From Massilia sp. UBA2604 (lineage in GTDB: Bacteria > Pseudomonadota > Gammaproteobacteria > Burkholderiales > Burkholderiaceae_D): a stretch of 64,000 nucleotides of DNA. Below, piece after piece: positions 14,218-22,304 of this stretch; position 1 is the stretch's first letter; every line of letters begins with the position of its first letter. A model generated the notes under the pieces. It saw nothing but the letters and a program-made list of their open reading frames with translations. It had not been told where the DNA came from and did no database searches. A program made the position numbers and the translations under genes. The stretch covers positions 82,831 through 146,830 of the forward strand of contig DDKG01000075.1 in NCBI GenBank assembly GCA_002339265.1, written 5' to 3'.

Positions 14218-16481
14218 ACCTTCCGCCCCCACTGTCAGCGCACGAAGTAGCCACCGCCGAAGCCCAGGCAGACCACGCCATCACCGACGGCTACTACGGC
14301 CAATTCGAGCTGAACAAAATGCGGCCCTCGCCGGACAACCGAAAGCGCTTCAACGAGCAGGCCCTGCAGGAGCTGGCAGCCAGCATCAAGACGATGGGCG
14401 TTGCGCAGGCCATCCTGATCCGCCCGGTCACCCCGACTGAAGAATCGCAGGAACCGTTCGAGATCGTTGCGGGGGAGCGGCGGTTCCGTGCCTCGAAGAT
14501 CGCCGGCAAGGTCACCATTCCCGCTCTGTGCCGGCAGCTCAGTGATCTGGACGCCGCGAAGATTCGGATCCTCGAGAACCTGCAGCGCGAAGATCCGCAC
14601 CCGATGGAAGAAGCCGAGGGCTACCAGCTGCTGATGCTGCGGCACGGCTTCACGGCCGATCAGCTGGTCGACGAAGTGAAGAAAAGCCGGTCGTACATCT
14701 ATGGCCGATTGAAGCTGTGCGCCCTCGGCCTCGAGGTCCGCGAGCTCTTCCTGGACAATAAGCTGCCGGCGTCGACCGCGCTGCTGGTCGCGCGCATTCC
14801 GACCTCGGAGCTGCAGGCCAAGGCCGCCAAGGAGATCCTTAATCCGCAGTACGGCAGCGAACCGATGTCGTACCGCCAGGCGGCAACGTGGGTCCAGCAA
14901 CGCTACATGCTGGACCTTGGTACAGCGATATTTTCGCTGACGGACGCGAAATTGCTGGGCGCGGCCGGTGCATGCACGAAGTGCCCAAAGCGCGCCGGCA
15001 ATCAGCCGGAGGTATTCGAGGGAGTCAGTGCAGACGTGTGCACAGACCCCGATTGCTTCGCCGAGAAGAAGGCGGCGCACCACAACGCGCTGATCACCAC
15101 TGCCAACAAGAAGGGCATCCCGGTGCACGAGGCCGCCGATTACCACGCAATGCACAGTAGCGCCTGGAACCGCGATTCGGAACTGGTGCACCCTGATGTT
15201 CACCTGAGCTATTTCCAGCGAAATGCCCCGACCACCGGAAACGCCGGTTATCTCCGCGACCATCTGAACGGCGAAACGCTTCCTCCAGTTGCTGCTTATG
15301 GAAAAACTGGTAACGGCGACCTCAAGCCCTTCTATCGGCGCGTCGACGTACAGCAGGCGCTCGAGGCAGCCGGAGTTTGCGAAACGATCGAAGCGCACGC
15401 CGAGCGCATGCGCATCCTCGAGGAAAACCCGGAACTGGCACCGGCCAAGACAGCCGCGCAGATCAAGCGGGAGAAGGAGGAAGCGGAAAACCAAGCCCGG
15501 CGCGCTGAGTCCGAAAAGGAAAGCGCATTCCGCGTTGCGCTCTACAAGCAACTGCGCCAACGGGCAAGCGTCTCCGGACTGAGCCTGCCTTCCTTGCGCG
15601 AATATGTGCGCGCGGTGCATGACGAGCACGGCCTGGATTCGTCCGCACACGATCTTTACGACTTCGATGTCCGGACAGACCTGGACGACTTCATCAACCG
15701 CGCAGACGCCAACGCGTTGCAACTGCTGTTGCTCGACCTGATGCTCGGCAGCCGCCTTGATGCTACCTGGTGGCACGGCGACGAGGACGACAACGAGTTC
15801 GGGCCCATCCTTGCAATGGCCCAGCATGAAGGCATCGATATCGAAGTGGCGCGTGCCGAGATTTTCTCGCCCATAGCAGCCCCTTCTGTTCGCTATCGCA
15901 ACCCGAACGATGCAACGCAAACCTGGACTGGCCGCGGCCGTCAGCCAAGGTGGGTCAGCGATTGGATCGAAAGTGGCAAACGGCTTGAGCAGCTGGAAAC
16001 CAACCCGACTATCGCAGCTGGACAGGACAAGGCAGCGCCGGCGGTGGCTGATCGAGTCGAGGCCGTCGGCCAGCACCAGGATGAGACGACGGCAGCAGCA
16101 GCCGACGTGGCCAACGCCATCGACATGGCGCAGGACGTAGCGACGCCGACAACTGCAGCCTTCGTCGACGGCAGCGACCAGCCACAGGGCGAGGCGCCGC
16201 CGGCAGCCGCGGACATGCTCCACGAAAGCGATCAGCTTCAACAGCCGGCCGCCGCTGAGCACGTCGATGGTGAGCAGTTGGCCGAGCAGATGCTCGAAGC
16301 GATGTCCGCAGCGCCTTCGCCAGCAGCGCCCGAGAAGAAGGCTTCGAAGAAGGCCACCCCAGCCAAAGCCACCGGGAAGGCAAAGCCGACTGCCGCAGCC
16401 ACGAAGACGGCGCCTAAGCCTGCTCTGAAGAAGGCAGTTGCAAGCAAGACGGCGTCGAGCAAGACGGCCGAGGCGGCGTAA
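14214..16481 (+). CDS. ParB-like protein with H-NS-type DNA-binding domain and H1-like tail
   Basis: A 755-residue multidomain protein. Residues about 30-130 are ParB/RepB N-terminal (IVAGERRFRASK near 83, ILENLQREDPHPMEEAEG near 118), followed by a central HTH region. Near residues 250-285 a Cys cluster (CTKCPKR, then CTDPDCF) looks like a zinc finger. Near 558-590 there is an H-NS C-terminal-type motif, WTGRGRQPRWVSDWIESGK. The last 170 residues are Ala/Asp/Gln-rich and then Lys/Ala/Pro-rich like histone H1. ParB-like proteins in phages act in partition, nicking or transcription control. The added H-NS and H1 parts suggest bulk DNA binding or silencing. Confidence 0.85.
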   Translation: MNLPPPLSAHEVATAEAQADHAITDGYYGQFELNKMRPSPDNRKRFNEQALQELAASIKTMGVAQAILIRPVTPTEESQEPFEIVAGERRFRASKIAGKVTIPALCRQLSDLDAAKIRILENLQREDPHPMEEAEGYQLLMLRHGFTADQLVDEVKKSRSYIYGRLKLCALGLEVRELFLDNKLPASTALLVARIPTSELQAKAAKEILNPQYGSEPMSYRQAATWVQQRYMLDLGTAIFSLTDAKLLGAAGACTKCPKRAGNQPEVFEGVSADVCTDPDCFAEKKAAHHNALITTANKKGIPVHEAADYHAMHSSAWNRDSELVHPDVHLSYFQRNAPTTGNAGYLRDHLNGETLPPVAAYGKTGNGDLKPFYRRVDVQQALEAAGVCETIEAHAERMRILEENPELAPAKTAAQIKREKEEAENQARRAESEKESAFRVALYKQLRQRASVSGLSLPSLREYVRAVHDEHGLDSSAHDLYDFDVRTDLDDFINRADANALQLLLLDLMLGSRLDATWWHGDEDDNEFGPILAMAQHEGIDIEVARAEIFSPIAAPSVRYRNPNDATQTWTGRGRQPRWVSDWIESGKRLEQLETNPTIAAGQDKAAPAVADRVEAVGQHQDETTAAAADVANAIDMAQDVATPTTAAFVDGSDQPQGEAPPAAADMLHESDQLQQPAAAEHVDGEQLAEQMLEAMSAAPSPAAPEKKASKKATPAKATGKAKPTAAATKTAPKPALKKAVASKTASSKTAEAA

Positions 16482-16732
16482 TGAGCTTGAGCCAAGCATC
16501 CATCAGCGCGATCGTCGCGGCCCTGCTCCACGAGCGGACGGCGCTCGTCGATGACTTGGCATTCTGGGGCGCGCATTGGCGCCGCCCCGGCAAGGCGACG
16601 TTCTACGACCAGGTCCGCTCTGCCCTGCAGGCCAATACCGCTGCACTGACCGAGCTGGCCGATAGCCTGGCGCCGTGGCTCAAGCAGCACCCGACCTACC
16701 CATTCAATATCCTACTCGAGGAACCTGTATGA
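16481..16732 (+). CDS. Early phage hypothetical protein
   Basis: An 83-residue, mostly helical protein (SISAIVAALLHERTALVDDL, then WGAHWRRPGKATFYD, QANTAALTELADSLAPWL). Its ATG uses the last A of the ParB-like gene's stop codon (TAATG), and its own stop overlaps the next start (ATGA), so it is translated with both. Not recognised; it may be a partner of the helicase that follows. Confidence 0.65.
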   Translation: MSLSQASISAIVAALLHERTALVDDLAFWGAHWRRPGKATFYDQVRSALQANTAALTELADSLAPWLKQHPTYPFNILLEEPV

Positions 16733-17475
16733 AGACGATCACGAAGATGCTCCGCGCGATCGCGGCCCTCTCCACCGCAATGTCGCCGAAAGCGACCGAC
16801 GCAGCGCAGCCGCCAGCCGCAGCGATCGAGGCACGGCCGGGCCACTGCGGCAACATCATGACCCTCCTGGCGCACCTGTGCGACCTTGACCACGACCTCC
16901 GGCTCTGGGTCCTGCGATGGCTGGCTTACCCGCTGCGCAATCCAAGCGCCAAGATGTCCACCGCGCTTGTTTTCAATGGCGGTGAGGGCTCCGGCAAATC
17001 CTTGTTCCTGAACTTCGTGGTGGCCGAGCTGTACGGCACAGCGGCCGTAAAAATCCGGCCGCGCGGATTGCACAGCAGGTTCGACGGATGGGTCGACGGC
17101 GTGAGCCTGGCATTGATCGACGGAGAGTTCGCGCGGCCGCACCTCGCCCGAATAAAGGAAGCAATGACGGCCGAATCCTTCGTCGTCGAGCGCGAAGGAC
17201 ATGCACCGAACGTGGTACCGAACCGGCTTAACTTCATCTACGTCACCAGCAGCCCCGACTTTCTGCCGGCCGATGTAGGCAACCGCAGGTTCCTAGTCAT
17301 CGAGGTGCCGCCGGCGCGCCAGCGCGCTTTCTACCAGGCGGTCGTGCACGAGATTGCCGAGGGCGGCGTCGACGCGTTTCGCGACTACCTGATGCACGGC
17401 CTCGACATGGGAGAGTTCAACGAGGACACCCCGCCCCCGACTGAAATGCCGATCCTCGACGGGGAGGCAGCGTGA
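16729..17475 (+). CDS. SF3/DUF5906-type replication ATPase
   Basis: A 248-residue protein with a P-loop helicase core: Walker A NGGEGSGKSLFLN near residue 82, Walker B LALIDGEFARP near 124, motif FIYVTSSPDF near 165 and arginine sensor GNRRFLVIEV near 183. This is the helicase part of primase-helicases of the DUF5906 group without a primase domain. The start is ATG 16729 (ATGA overlap). It is the second replication ATPase in this phage, in the opposite operon to the full primase-helicase at 8582-11089. Confidence 0.82.
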   Translation: MKTITKMLRAIAALSTAMSPKATDAAQPPAAAIEARPGHCGNIMTLLAHLCDLDHDLRLWVLRWLAYPLRNPSAKMSTALVFNGGEGSGKSLFLNFVVAELYGTAAVKIRPRGLHSRFDGWVDGVSLALIDGEFARPHLARIKEAMTAESFVVEREGHAPNVVPNRLNFIYVTSSPDFLPADVGNRRFLVIEVPPARQRAFYQAVVHEIAEGGVDAFRDYLMHGLDMGEFNEDTPPPTEMPILDGEAA

Positions 17476-17714
17476 GCATGCTTACAAGCGATTACGTTGG
17501 ACCAGCACCAGGCGGCAACGTGGTGTATGTGATTGTCGGCGATCGCGCGAAGTTCGATCAGATCGCCCGACCGATGACCGACCACTCCACAGGCCCCGCG
17601 GGCATGAGGGTGCTGTCAAAGACCATCGGGAACCAAAGCGTCTCTAGCGAAGACGGCCTGGTCATTTTCCAGTACTGGTTCGACGGCTCGGACAGCAAAC
17701 GGGAGGCGGCATGA
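17472..17714 (+). CDS. Early phage hypothetical protein
   Basis: An 80-residue protein starting with GTG inside the previous stop codon (GTGA); an ATG two codons later is the alternative start. Beta-rich pattern (VVYVIVGDRAKFDQIARPM, LVIFQYWFDG). Not recognised. It ends in an ATGA overlap with the next gene. Confidence 0.6.
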   Translation: MSMLTSDYVGPAPGGNVVYVIVGDRAKFDQIARPMTDHSTGPAGMRVLSKTIGNQSVSSEDGLVIFQYWFDGSDSKREAA

Positions 17715-17959
17715 CCGGCCCCGTACAAGGCACGCAGAACGAGCCGAACGACCCGACTTCCTACAAGCATCACCTGCTGCTGCTCAAATCCATGCACTGC
17801 GCGCGGCCGGTCCTGCACAGGGGGATGAAACAGTTCATCAGCTGCCTGACAGCGAATCGTGAAGGCGGCCGGATATCGATGACTGTCTATCTTGCTGGGA
17901 AGGTCTGCGGCTTCGACAGCGCCGAAATTCAAATAATGCCGGACAACGGCAATCCTTAA
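17711..17959 (+). CDS. Early phage hypothetical protein
   Basis: An 82-residue protein with several Cys and His residues (SMHCARPVLHRGMKQFISCL, KVCGFD), which could bind metal or simply be cytosolic and reduced. Not recognised. It is the last gene of the tightly overlapping early operon; the next gene begins 24 bases later. Confidence 0.6.
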   Translation: MTGPVQGTQNEPNDPTSYKHHLLLLKSMHCARPVLHRGMKQFISCLTANREGGRISMTVYLAGKVCGFDSAEIQIMPDNGNP

Positions 17960-17983
17960 TTCGATGAAACGACGAGTTCCAGA

Positions 17984-18211
17984 ATGCAAACCGAGTTCAT
18001 GCTGCTTTCTATATACAACAAACCACGGTTGACTCTCAAGGAGGTTTGCCAGGCCATTGGCATGTCGTTAAAAACCGCCTACAACCACCGCTCCGCACAG
18101 ACTTTTCCAATCCCAATGTCGGGCGACCCTCTTCACGCCGATATACGCGATGTCGCAGCCTATGTAGACCAATTACGTGCTGCTGGTAAAAGCCCGCAGA
18201 AAGCGCCGTAA
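17984..18211 (+). CDS. PrtN/AlpA-like HTH protein, possible excisionase
   Basis: A 75-residue DNA-binding protein: FMLLSIYNKPRLTLKEVCQA, IGMSLKTAYNHRSAQTFPIP, then DIRDVAAYVDQLR. The layout of a HTH, a basic turn with FPIP and a C-terminal helix is shared by pyocin activator PrtN-like and AlpA-like excisionases. Such genes commonly stand next to the integrase in proteobacterial prophages; no integrase follows here. A strong AAGGAGG-like site lies inside the gene, not before it. Confidence 0.65.
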   Translation: MQTEFMLLSIYNKPRLTLKEVCQAIGMSLKTAYNHRSAQTFPIPMSGDPLHADIRDVAAYVDQLRAAGKSPQKAP

Positions 18212-18239
18212 AGTACACAAACCCCTAGGCGGTATAAAT

Positions 18240-18368
18240 ATGAAACAGATCGAAGTTAGGACTGCTGTTCCTTCGGAAGCTCGGAATGTCGCCGCCGTTC
18301 GCCAACAGGTAAGGCGTTTAGCACTTCGCGACGTCAAGCGCGGCGCGTTTTTAAGCTTGAGACAGTAG
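18240..18368 (+). CDS. Possible tiny phage gene
   Basis: A 42-residue basic frame (MKQIEVRTAVPSEARNVAAV, ending FLSLRQ) 28 bases past the PrtN-like gene, with only a weak ribosome site. Codon use is compatible with coding, but nothing else supports it. The 148 bases that follow contain no further gene. Confidence 0.25.
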   Translation: MKQIEVRTAVPSEARNVAAVRQQVRRLALRDVKRGAFLSLRQ

Positions 18369-18516
18369 AAGGACGCCGCCCGATTAGGCGTCTCAAGGGC
18401 AGGCAGCGCGGACCTTATATGAAGACGTCCAATTCAGCAGATATGCACCCGGTTGATGCCGTAGAAGGGATTGTATGTGACAGGCTCTTCTCAACCATGC
18501 TGATTAGCCGTTCGGA

Positions 18517-19311
18517 CTAATCTTTCGCTATCACACGGAGCTCAGGGTCACATGCATCAATAATGGCTGCGAAATCTTTCGCAGTCCAAGCATAATCAGT
18601 CCCGAACGCTACCACCCTGTCTGCTACCGAGTTCACTACATCTAAAATAAACTGATAGTTTCGCCTTACTTCTGCCTCTGTCCTTTCGCGCAATTCAGGG
18701 TAGGAACTGGCGTAGTAGGTATGAAAATCGACTCCTTTGATGCCCGCGAGGATCTGCATTAAATCGAGTGCTTTACTATGATCTGACCAAGATTCCTTGA
18801 AGTCCTGGTCAAATCCGGCACCGACAGTAGCTTCACTCTCCGCCTCGGCCATTGTTCCCGCCATGAGAACGACTATTCGATCTTCCAAATATTTAACAAT
18901 ATCCGGTATCCCTTGCAGTTGCCTATCACAGGTCGTTCCGGTAAACCCGATTCGATCGCCGGATTCAGAGATTAGACTAAGGTGCAACTCACCTATCCTG
19001 AACCCCAGCGATCGACCGACGATAGCGTGACCAACCTCGTGCCTAGCAAGCTGATCTACTGCATACCGCAGCTGAGCAGGGATAGCGAGTGCAGCTTGCT
19101 GATCCGCCCATGGTAAGTAGTCGGCCGACCAACCTAAGAGCCTTTGGCGTTGGTCTTCGTCTAACAGCGCGACTCTTGCCAATAATTTCCGAGATGTCTT
19201 AAGCGACACTTTGCTAAAGCCTGCAACACCCATTAGTGCTGATGCAAACTCTTCACTACTTACCTGTGCAATAAAAAGGCGGTCTTCTTCAGTCAACAAT
19301 GGCGCGTCCAT
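18517..19311 (-). CDS. Stand-alone FtsH/M41-like zinc metalloprotease domain protein
   Basis: A 264-residue soluble protein. HEVGHAIVG near residue 90 gives the HExxH zinc site, and LMAGTMAEAE followed by GAGFDQDFKE near 150-166 matches the part of FtsH that supplies the third metal ligand (an Asp). No AAA ATPase domain and no transmembrane segment are present. AT-richer than the host genes nearby. It is oriented towards the prophage interior and lies between the last early gene and the attachment junction, the usual place for lysogenic cargo. An imperfect hairpin at 18502-18522 overlaps its stop codon. Confidence 0.75.
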   Translation of the reverse strand: MDAPLLTEEDRLFIAQVSSEEFASALMGVAGFSKVSLKTSRKLLARVALLDEDQRQRLLGWSADYLPWADQQAALAIPAQLRYAVDQLARHEVGHAIVGRSLGFRIGELHLSLISESGDRIGFTGTTCDRQLQGIPDIVKYLEDRIVVLMAGTMAEAESEATVGAGFDQDFKESWSDHSKALDLMQILAGIKGVDFHTYYASSYPELRERTEAEVRRNYQFILDVVNSVADRVVAFGTDYAWTAKDFAAIIDACDPELRVIAKD

Positions 19312-19510
19312 GACTTTCGTTCAATTGTGGCGACAGTTGAATGTTAGCATTGTTACATTGGTAGCGCGACTATCGAAAGCGATTCTTTGATTAGAGTTCA
19401 GATAGCCTATCCCGCGATATCCGCCAACTGCTCGCTCGATGTCACAGCCTCCCACTAGCAGACGCATCACACTTCATTACTCCAAATTTACTCCAGCAGG
19501 CAATTCCCCA

Positions 19511-19621
19511 CTACGAGAAAAGGACTTCCTCGGTCCAGTCCATCATCGGGGCGACCGACAGGCGGCGCGATGGCTGGACGGGGGCTGGGGCAATGCCTGG
19601 AATGGTCGAGGTGGTGCTCAT
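19511..19621 (-). pseudogene. dusA: Truncated start of dusA (tRNA-dihydrouridine synthase A) at the prophage junction
   Basis: Translation from ATG 19621 gives 36 codons: a variable start, then PSRRLSVAPMMDWT, the conserved DusA N-terminal signature, then EEVLFS and a stop. In intact DusA the text after MDWT is usually DRHCR and the protein continues for about 330 residues. The match ends at about 19,530, so codons beyond this were displaced by phage integration. The rest of dusA, with a new start supplied by the phage, should lie past the far prophage end. The 199 bases from 19312 to 19510 carry no gene and probably include the phage side of the attachment site. Confidence 0.85.
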
Positions 19622-19898
19622 GCTGGAGGGTCTGGCCGCTTGGGGAAACGGCGGCGAATACTGTCGTGAACCCGTCATGATAAGCCAAAGCTGGCTGCGC
19701 CGCATCTTCGACGCCAGCAACAGGCCACAGATCGAACAATGCGTTGCCGGGCAAAGACGCATAGGGCATATCAAAAAAACCCATGCCCAACCATACGAAG
19801 ATTCGATTTCACTACCCGCCCCGCATGCCTCACCATGCTCGACTCGTGAACCACCGCCTGCACGGGAATTGACCCCGGCATCTTCTCTGACACCTGAC

Positions 19899-20939
19899 AT
19901 GAAAAACATCCTGATCGCCTGCCTGCTCGCAGGCCTGGGCCTGGCCAGCGCCAGCGCCGCCGAACCCTCCCAGCAACAACAGCAGATCGCCAAGCAAGCC
20001 CTCCCCGGCGTGCGCATGATCCCGATCCAGACGCCGAAGGGCGAATTCAAGGTCTGGACCCGCCGCATGGGCGACAACCCGACCGTCAAGGTGCTGCTGC
20101 TCCACGGCGGCCCCGGGTCGACGCACGAATACTTCGAGACCTTCGACGACTACTTCCCTGGCGCGTCGATCGAGTACTACTACTACGACCAGCTGGGCTC
20201 ATGGTTCAGCGACCAGCCCGACGACCCGTCGCTGTACACCGTCGAACGCTTTACCGACGAAGTGGAGCAGGTACGCAAGGCGCTCGGCCTGGACAAGGAC
20301 AATTTCTACCTGCTGGGGCATTCCTGGGGCGGCATCCTGGCCATCGAATATGCCCTCGCCCACCCCGGCAAGCTGAAAGGCCTGGTGATCTCGAACATGA
20401 TGGCCAGCGCGCCGGCCTACAACGACTACGCGCAAAACGTGCTCGCGCCACAGATGGACCCGGCCGTGCTGGCCGAGGTGCGCAAGCTCGAGGCCGAAGG
20501 CAAGACCGACGATCCGCGCTATATGGAGCTCCTGATCCCGCACTTCTACGAACGCCACATCCTGCGCAGGCCGCTCGCGGAGTTGCCCGAACCGGTACTG
20601 CGCAGCTTTGGGCACTTGAACCAGAAAGTCTACAAGCCGATGCAGGGGCCGAGCGAGCTGGGCGTCTCGGGCCTGCTCGCCAACTGGGACCGCTTCGACG
20701 ACCTGAAACGGATCGACGTACCCACGCTGGTGATCGGCGCGCGCTACGACACCATGGACCCGGCCCATATGAAAAAGATGGCGCAACGCCTGCCGCAGGG
20801 ACAGTTCCTGTACTGCGAGAACGGCAGCCACTCGACCATGTATGACGACGCGGGCTGCTACTTCGATGGCCTGCTCAAGTTCCTGCGCGGCGCGCCCGCA
20901 CGCACGGCGGCCAAACCGCGCTCCCTGCGCTCCTACTGA
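19899..20939 (+). CDS. Secreted proline iminopeptidase-family alpha/beta hydrolase
   Basis: A 346-residue hydrolase with an N-terminal signal peptide (MKNILIACLLAGLGLASASA). The oxyanion motif HGGPGST near residue 69 and nucleophile Ser142 in GHSWGG are characteristic of the S33 family; the acid and base residues are expected in GARYDTMDP and GSHSTM near the end. It probably removes N-terminal proline from peptides in the periplasm or outside. It is the first host gene beyond the prophage. The 277-base gap before it holds the dusA leader and no other gene. Confidence 0.88.
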   Translation: MKNILIACLLAGLGLASASAAEPSQQQQQIAKQALPGVRMIPIQTPKGEFKVWTRRMGDNPTVKVLLLHGGPGSTHEYFETFDDYFPGASIEYYYYDQLGSWFSDQPDDPSLYTVERFTDEVEQVRKALGLDKDNFYLLGHSWGGILAIEYALAHPGKLKGLVISNMMASAPAYNDYAQNVLAPQMDPAVLAEVRKLEAEGKTDDPRYMELLIPHFYERHILRRPLAELPEPVLRSFGHLNQKVYKPMQGPSELGVSGLLANWDRFDDLKRIDVPTLVIGARYDTMDPAHMKKMAQRLPQGQFLYCENGSHSTMYDDAGCYFDGLLKFLRGAPARTAAKPRSLRSY

Positions 20940-20954
20940 AGACTGCAGCGCACA

Positions 20955-20991
20955 CAAAAAACGGCGGCATTGCTTGAGCAAGGCCGCCGTT
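20955..20991 (-). terminator. Terminator between convergent genes
   Basis: A 9-bp stem AACGGCGGC (20960-20968) with GCCGCCGTT (20983-20991) and a second inner stem TTGC/GCAA. On the minus strand it is followed by a T run (A run at 20956-20961), so it ends transcription of the leftward sorbosone dehydrogenase operon; it may also slow rightward transcription from the hydrolase gene. Confidence 0.82.
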
Positions 20992-21008
20992 CCCGGTTTA
21001 CCGCCGCA

Positions 21009-22304
21009 TCAACGGTTGCGGCTCACCCGCCACACGGTATTGGCCAGGTCGTCCGCCACGATCAGCGCGCCCTTCGGATCGACGGTGACGCCCACCGGCC
21101 GGCCGCGCGTCTTGCCGTTGTCGTCACGGAAGCCGGTGACGAAGTCGATCGGCTCGCCGGCCGGACGGCCATTCGCGAACGGCACGAAGATCACCTTGTA
21201 GCCCACCGGCGGATTGCGGTTCCAGCTGCCGTGCTCGCCGATGAAGGCCCCGTTGGCAAACTGCTCGCCCATCACCGGCGACGAGAAATGCAGGCCGAGC
21301 GCGGCGACGTGCGAGCCGAGGCTGTAGTCCGGCTTGATGGTGGCCTTGACCTTTTCCGGGTCGCCTGGTTTCACGCGTGGATCGACGTTCGGGCCCCAGT
21401 AGGCGTAGGGCCAGCCATAGAAGCCGCCTTCGCGCACCGAGGTCAGGTAATCCGGCACCAGGTCCGGTCCCAGCTCGTCGCGTTCGTTCACCACCGACCA
21501 CAGCTGCCCGGTCTCCGGATGGATCGCCAGCGCCGTCGGATTGCGCAGGCCCGTCGCATACGGTTTATAGGTGCCGGCGCTGGCGTCGATCTGCCACACC
21601 ATCGCGCGGTCGACTTCGGCCTCCATGCCGCGCTCGGTGATATTGCTGTTCGAGCCGATGCCGACGTACAGGTAGCGCCCGTCGGGGCTGACGGTCATCG
21701 CCTTGGTCCAGTGGTGGTTGATCTCGGACGGCAGCTTGGTGATCGTGGTCGGCGACCCGGCCGCCTTGGTCTGGCCCTCCTGGTAATCGAAGCTCACCAG
21801 TTCGTCCTGGTTGGCGACATAGATCTTGTTGTTCGCATAGGCCAGGCCATACGGCGCATTCAGGTCGGCCGCGAACACCGTCTTGAGCTCGTACTGGCCG
21901 TCGCCATCGGCGTCGCGCAGCAGGGTCAGGCGGTTGCCGCTCTTGACCTTGGTATTGCCCTTAGCCTTGATGTAGCCGGCGATCACGTCTTTCGGCTTGA
22001 GCTTGGCCGCATTGCCGCCGCGGCCTTCCGCCACCAGGATGTCGCCGTTCGGCAAGACCAGGGTCTGGCGCGGGATTTGCAGGTCGGTCGCGATGGCGGT
22101 GACGCTGAAGCCTTCGGGCACCGTCGGCTTCTGGTCGCCCCATGGCGATGGCTCGGCGATCTTCATGCTCGGCAAGATGCCGCGTTGCGGATCCGGCAGT
22201 TGCGGATCGGCCCCGCGCGACAGCGTCTTGGCGCCCTCGCCTTCGGTGCATGCGGCCAGCAGCATGGCCACGCCCAACATTACCAGTGTGCTCGATCGCT
22301 TCAT
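21009..22304 (-). CDS. PQQ-dependent sorbosone dehydrogenase-family lipoprotein
   Basis: A 431-residue lipoprotein; the signal ends in LLAAC, a lipobox. The body is a six-bladed beta-propeller of the soluble glucose/sorbosone dehydrogenase family: GFSVTAIATDLQIPRQ, PNGDILVAEG, GLRNPTALAIHPETGQLW and WPYAYWGP are family landmarks. It would oxidise a sugar or aldehyde in the periplasm using PQQ. The start is ATG 22304 with GGGAGG before it, overlapping the stop of the membrane-protein gene upstream (ATGA), so the two are coupled. Confidence 0.88.
   Translation of the reverse strand: MKRSSTLVMLGVAMLLAACTEGEGAKTLSRGADPQLPDPQRGILPSMKIAEPSPWGDQKPTVPEGFSVTAIATDLQIPRQTLVLPNGDILVAEGRGGNAAKLKPKDVIAGYIKAKGNTKVKSGNRLTLLRDADGDGQYELKTVFAADLNAPYGLAYANNKIYVANQDELVSFDYQEGQTKAAGSPTTITKLPSEINHHWTKAMTVSPDGRYLYVGIGSNSNITERGMEAEVDRAMVWQIDASAGTYKPYATGLRNPTALAIHPETGQLWSVVNERDELGPDLVPDYLTSVREGGFYGWPYAYWGPNVDPRVKPGDPEKVKATIKPDYSLGSHVAALGLHFSSPVMGEQFANGAFIGEHGSWNRNPPVGYKVIFVPFANGRPAGEPIDFVTGFRDDNGKTRGRPVGVTVDPKGALIVADDLANTVWRVSRNR

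Larger units (their letters stand above)
1..19545. mobile_element. Prophage integrated in dusA (right part; left end outside window)
   Basis: The block holds phage head genes, both terminase subunits, a primase-helicase, a CI/Cro switch with shared operators and many short genes overlapping by ATGA or TAATG. Its right end is set by a truncated dusA start at 19,511-19,621, where DusA-like coding changes abruptly within about 19,530-19,556. Capsid, tail, lysis and integrase genes are not in the window and should lie to the left. No integrase lies between the last early gene and the attachment junction. The order (early region and switch, replication, terminase, head) is typical of siphovirus-type temperate phages. 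Confidence 0.93.

Noticed and set aside
14235-16499. Very long open frame on the minus strand opposite the ParB-like gene
   Set aside because: It is the mirror of a well-supported coding frame in GC-rich DNA; the translation is Cys/Arg/Leu-rich and matches no domain.
19593-19898. N-terminal extension of the proline iminopeptidase frame
   Set aside because: The signal peptide begins at ATG 19899 and the upstream part is antisense to the dusA fragment and its leader, with no protein-like pattern.
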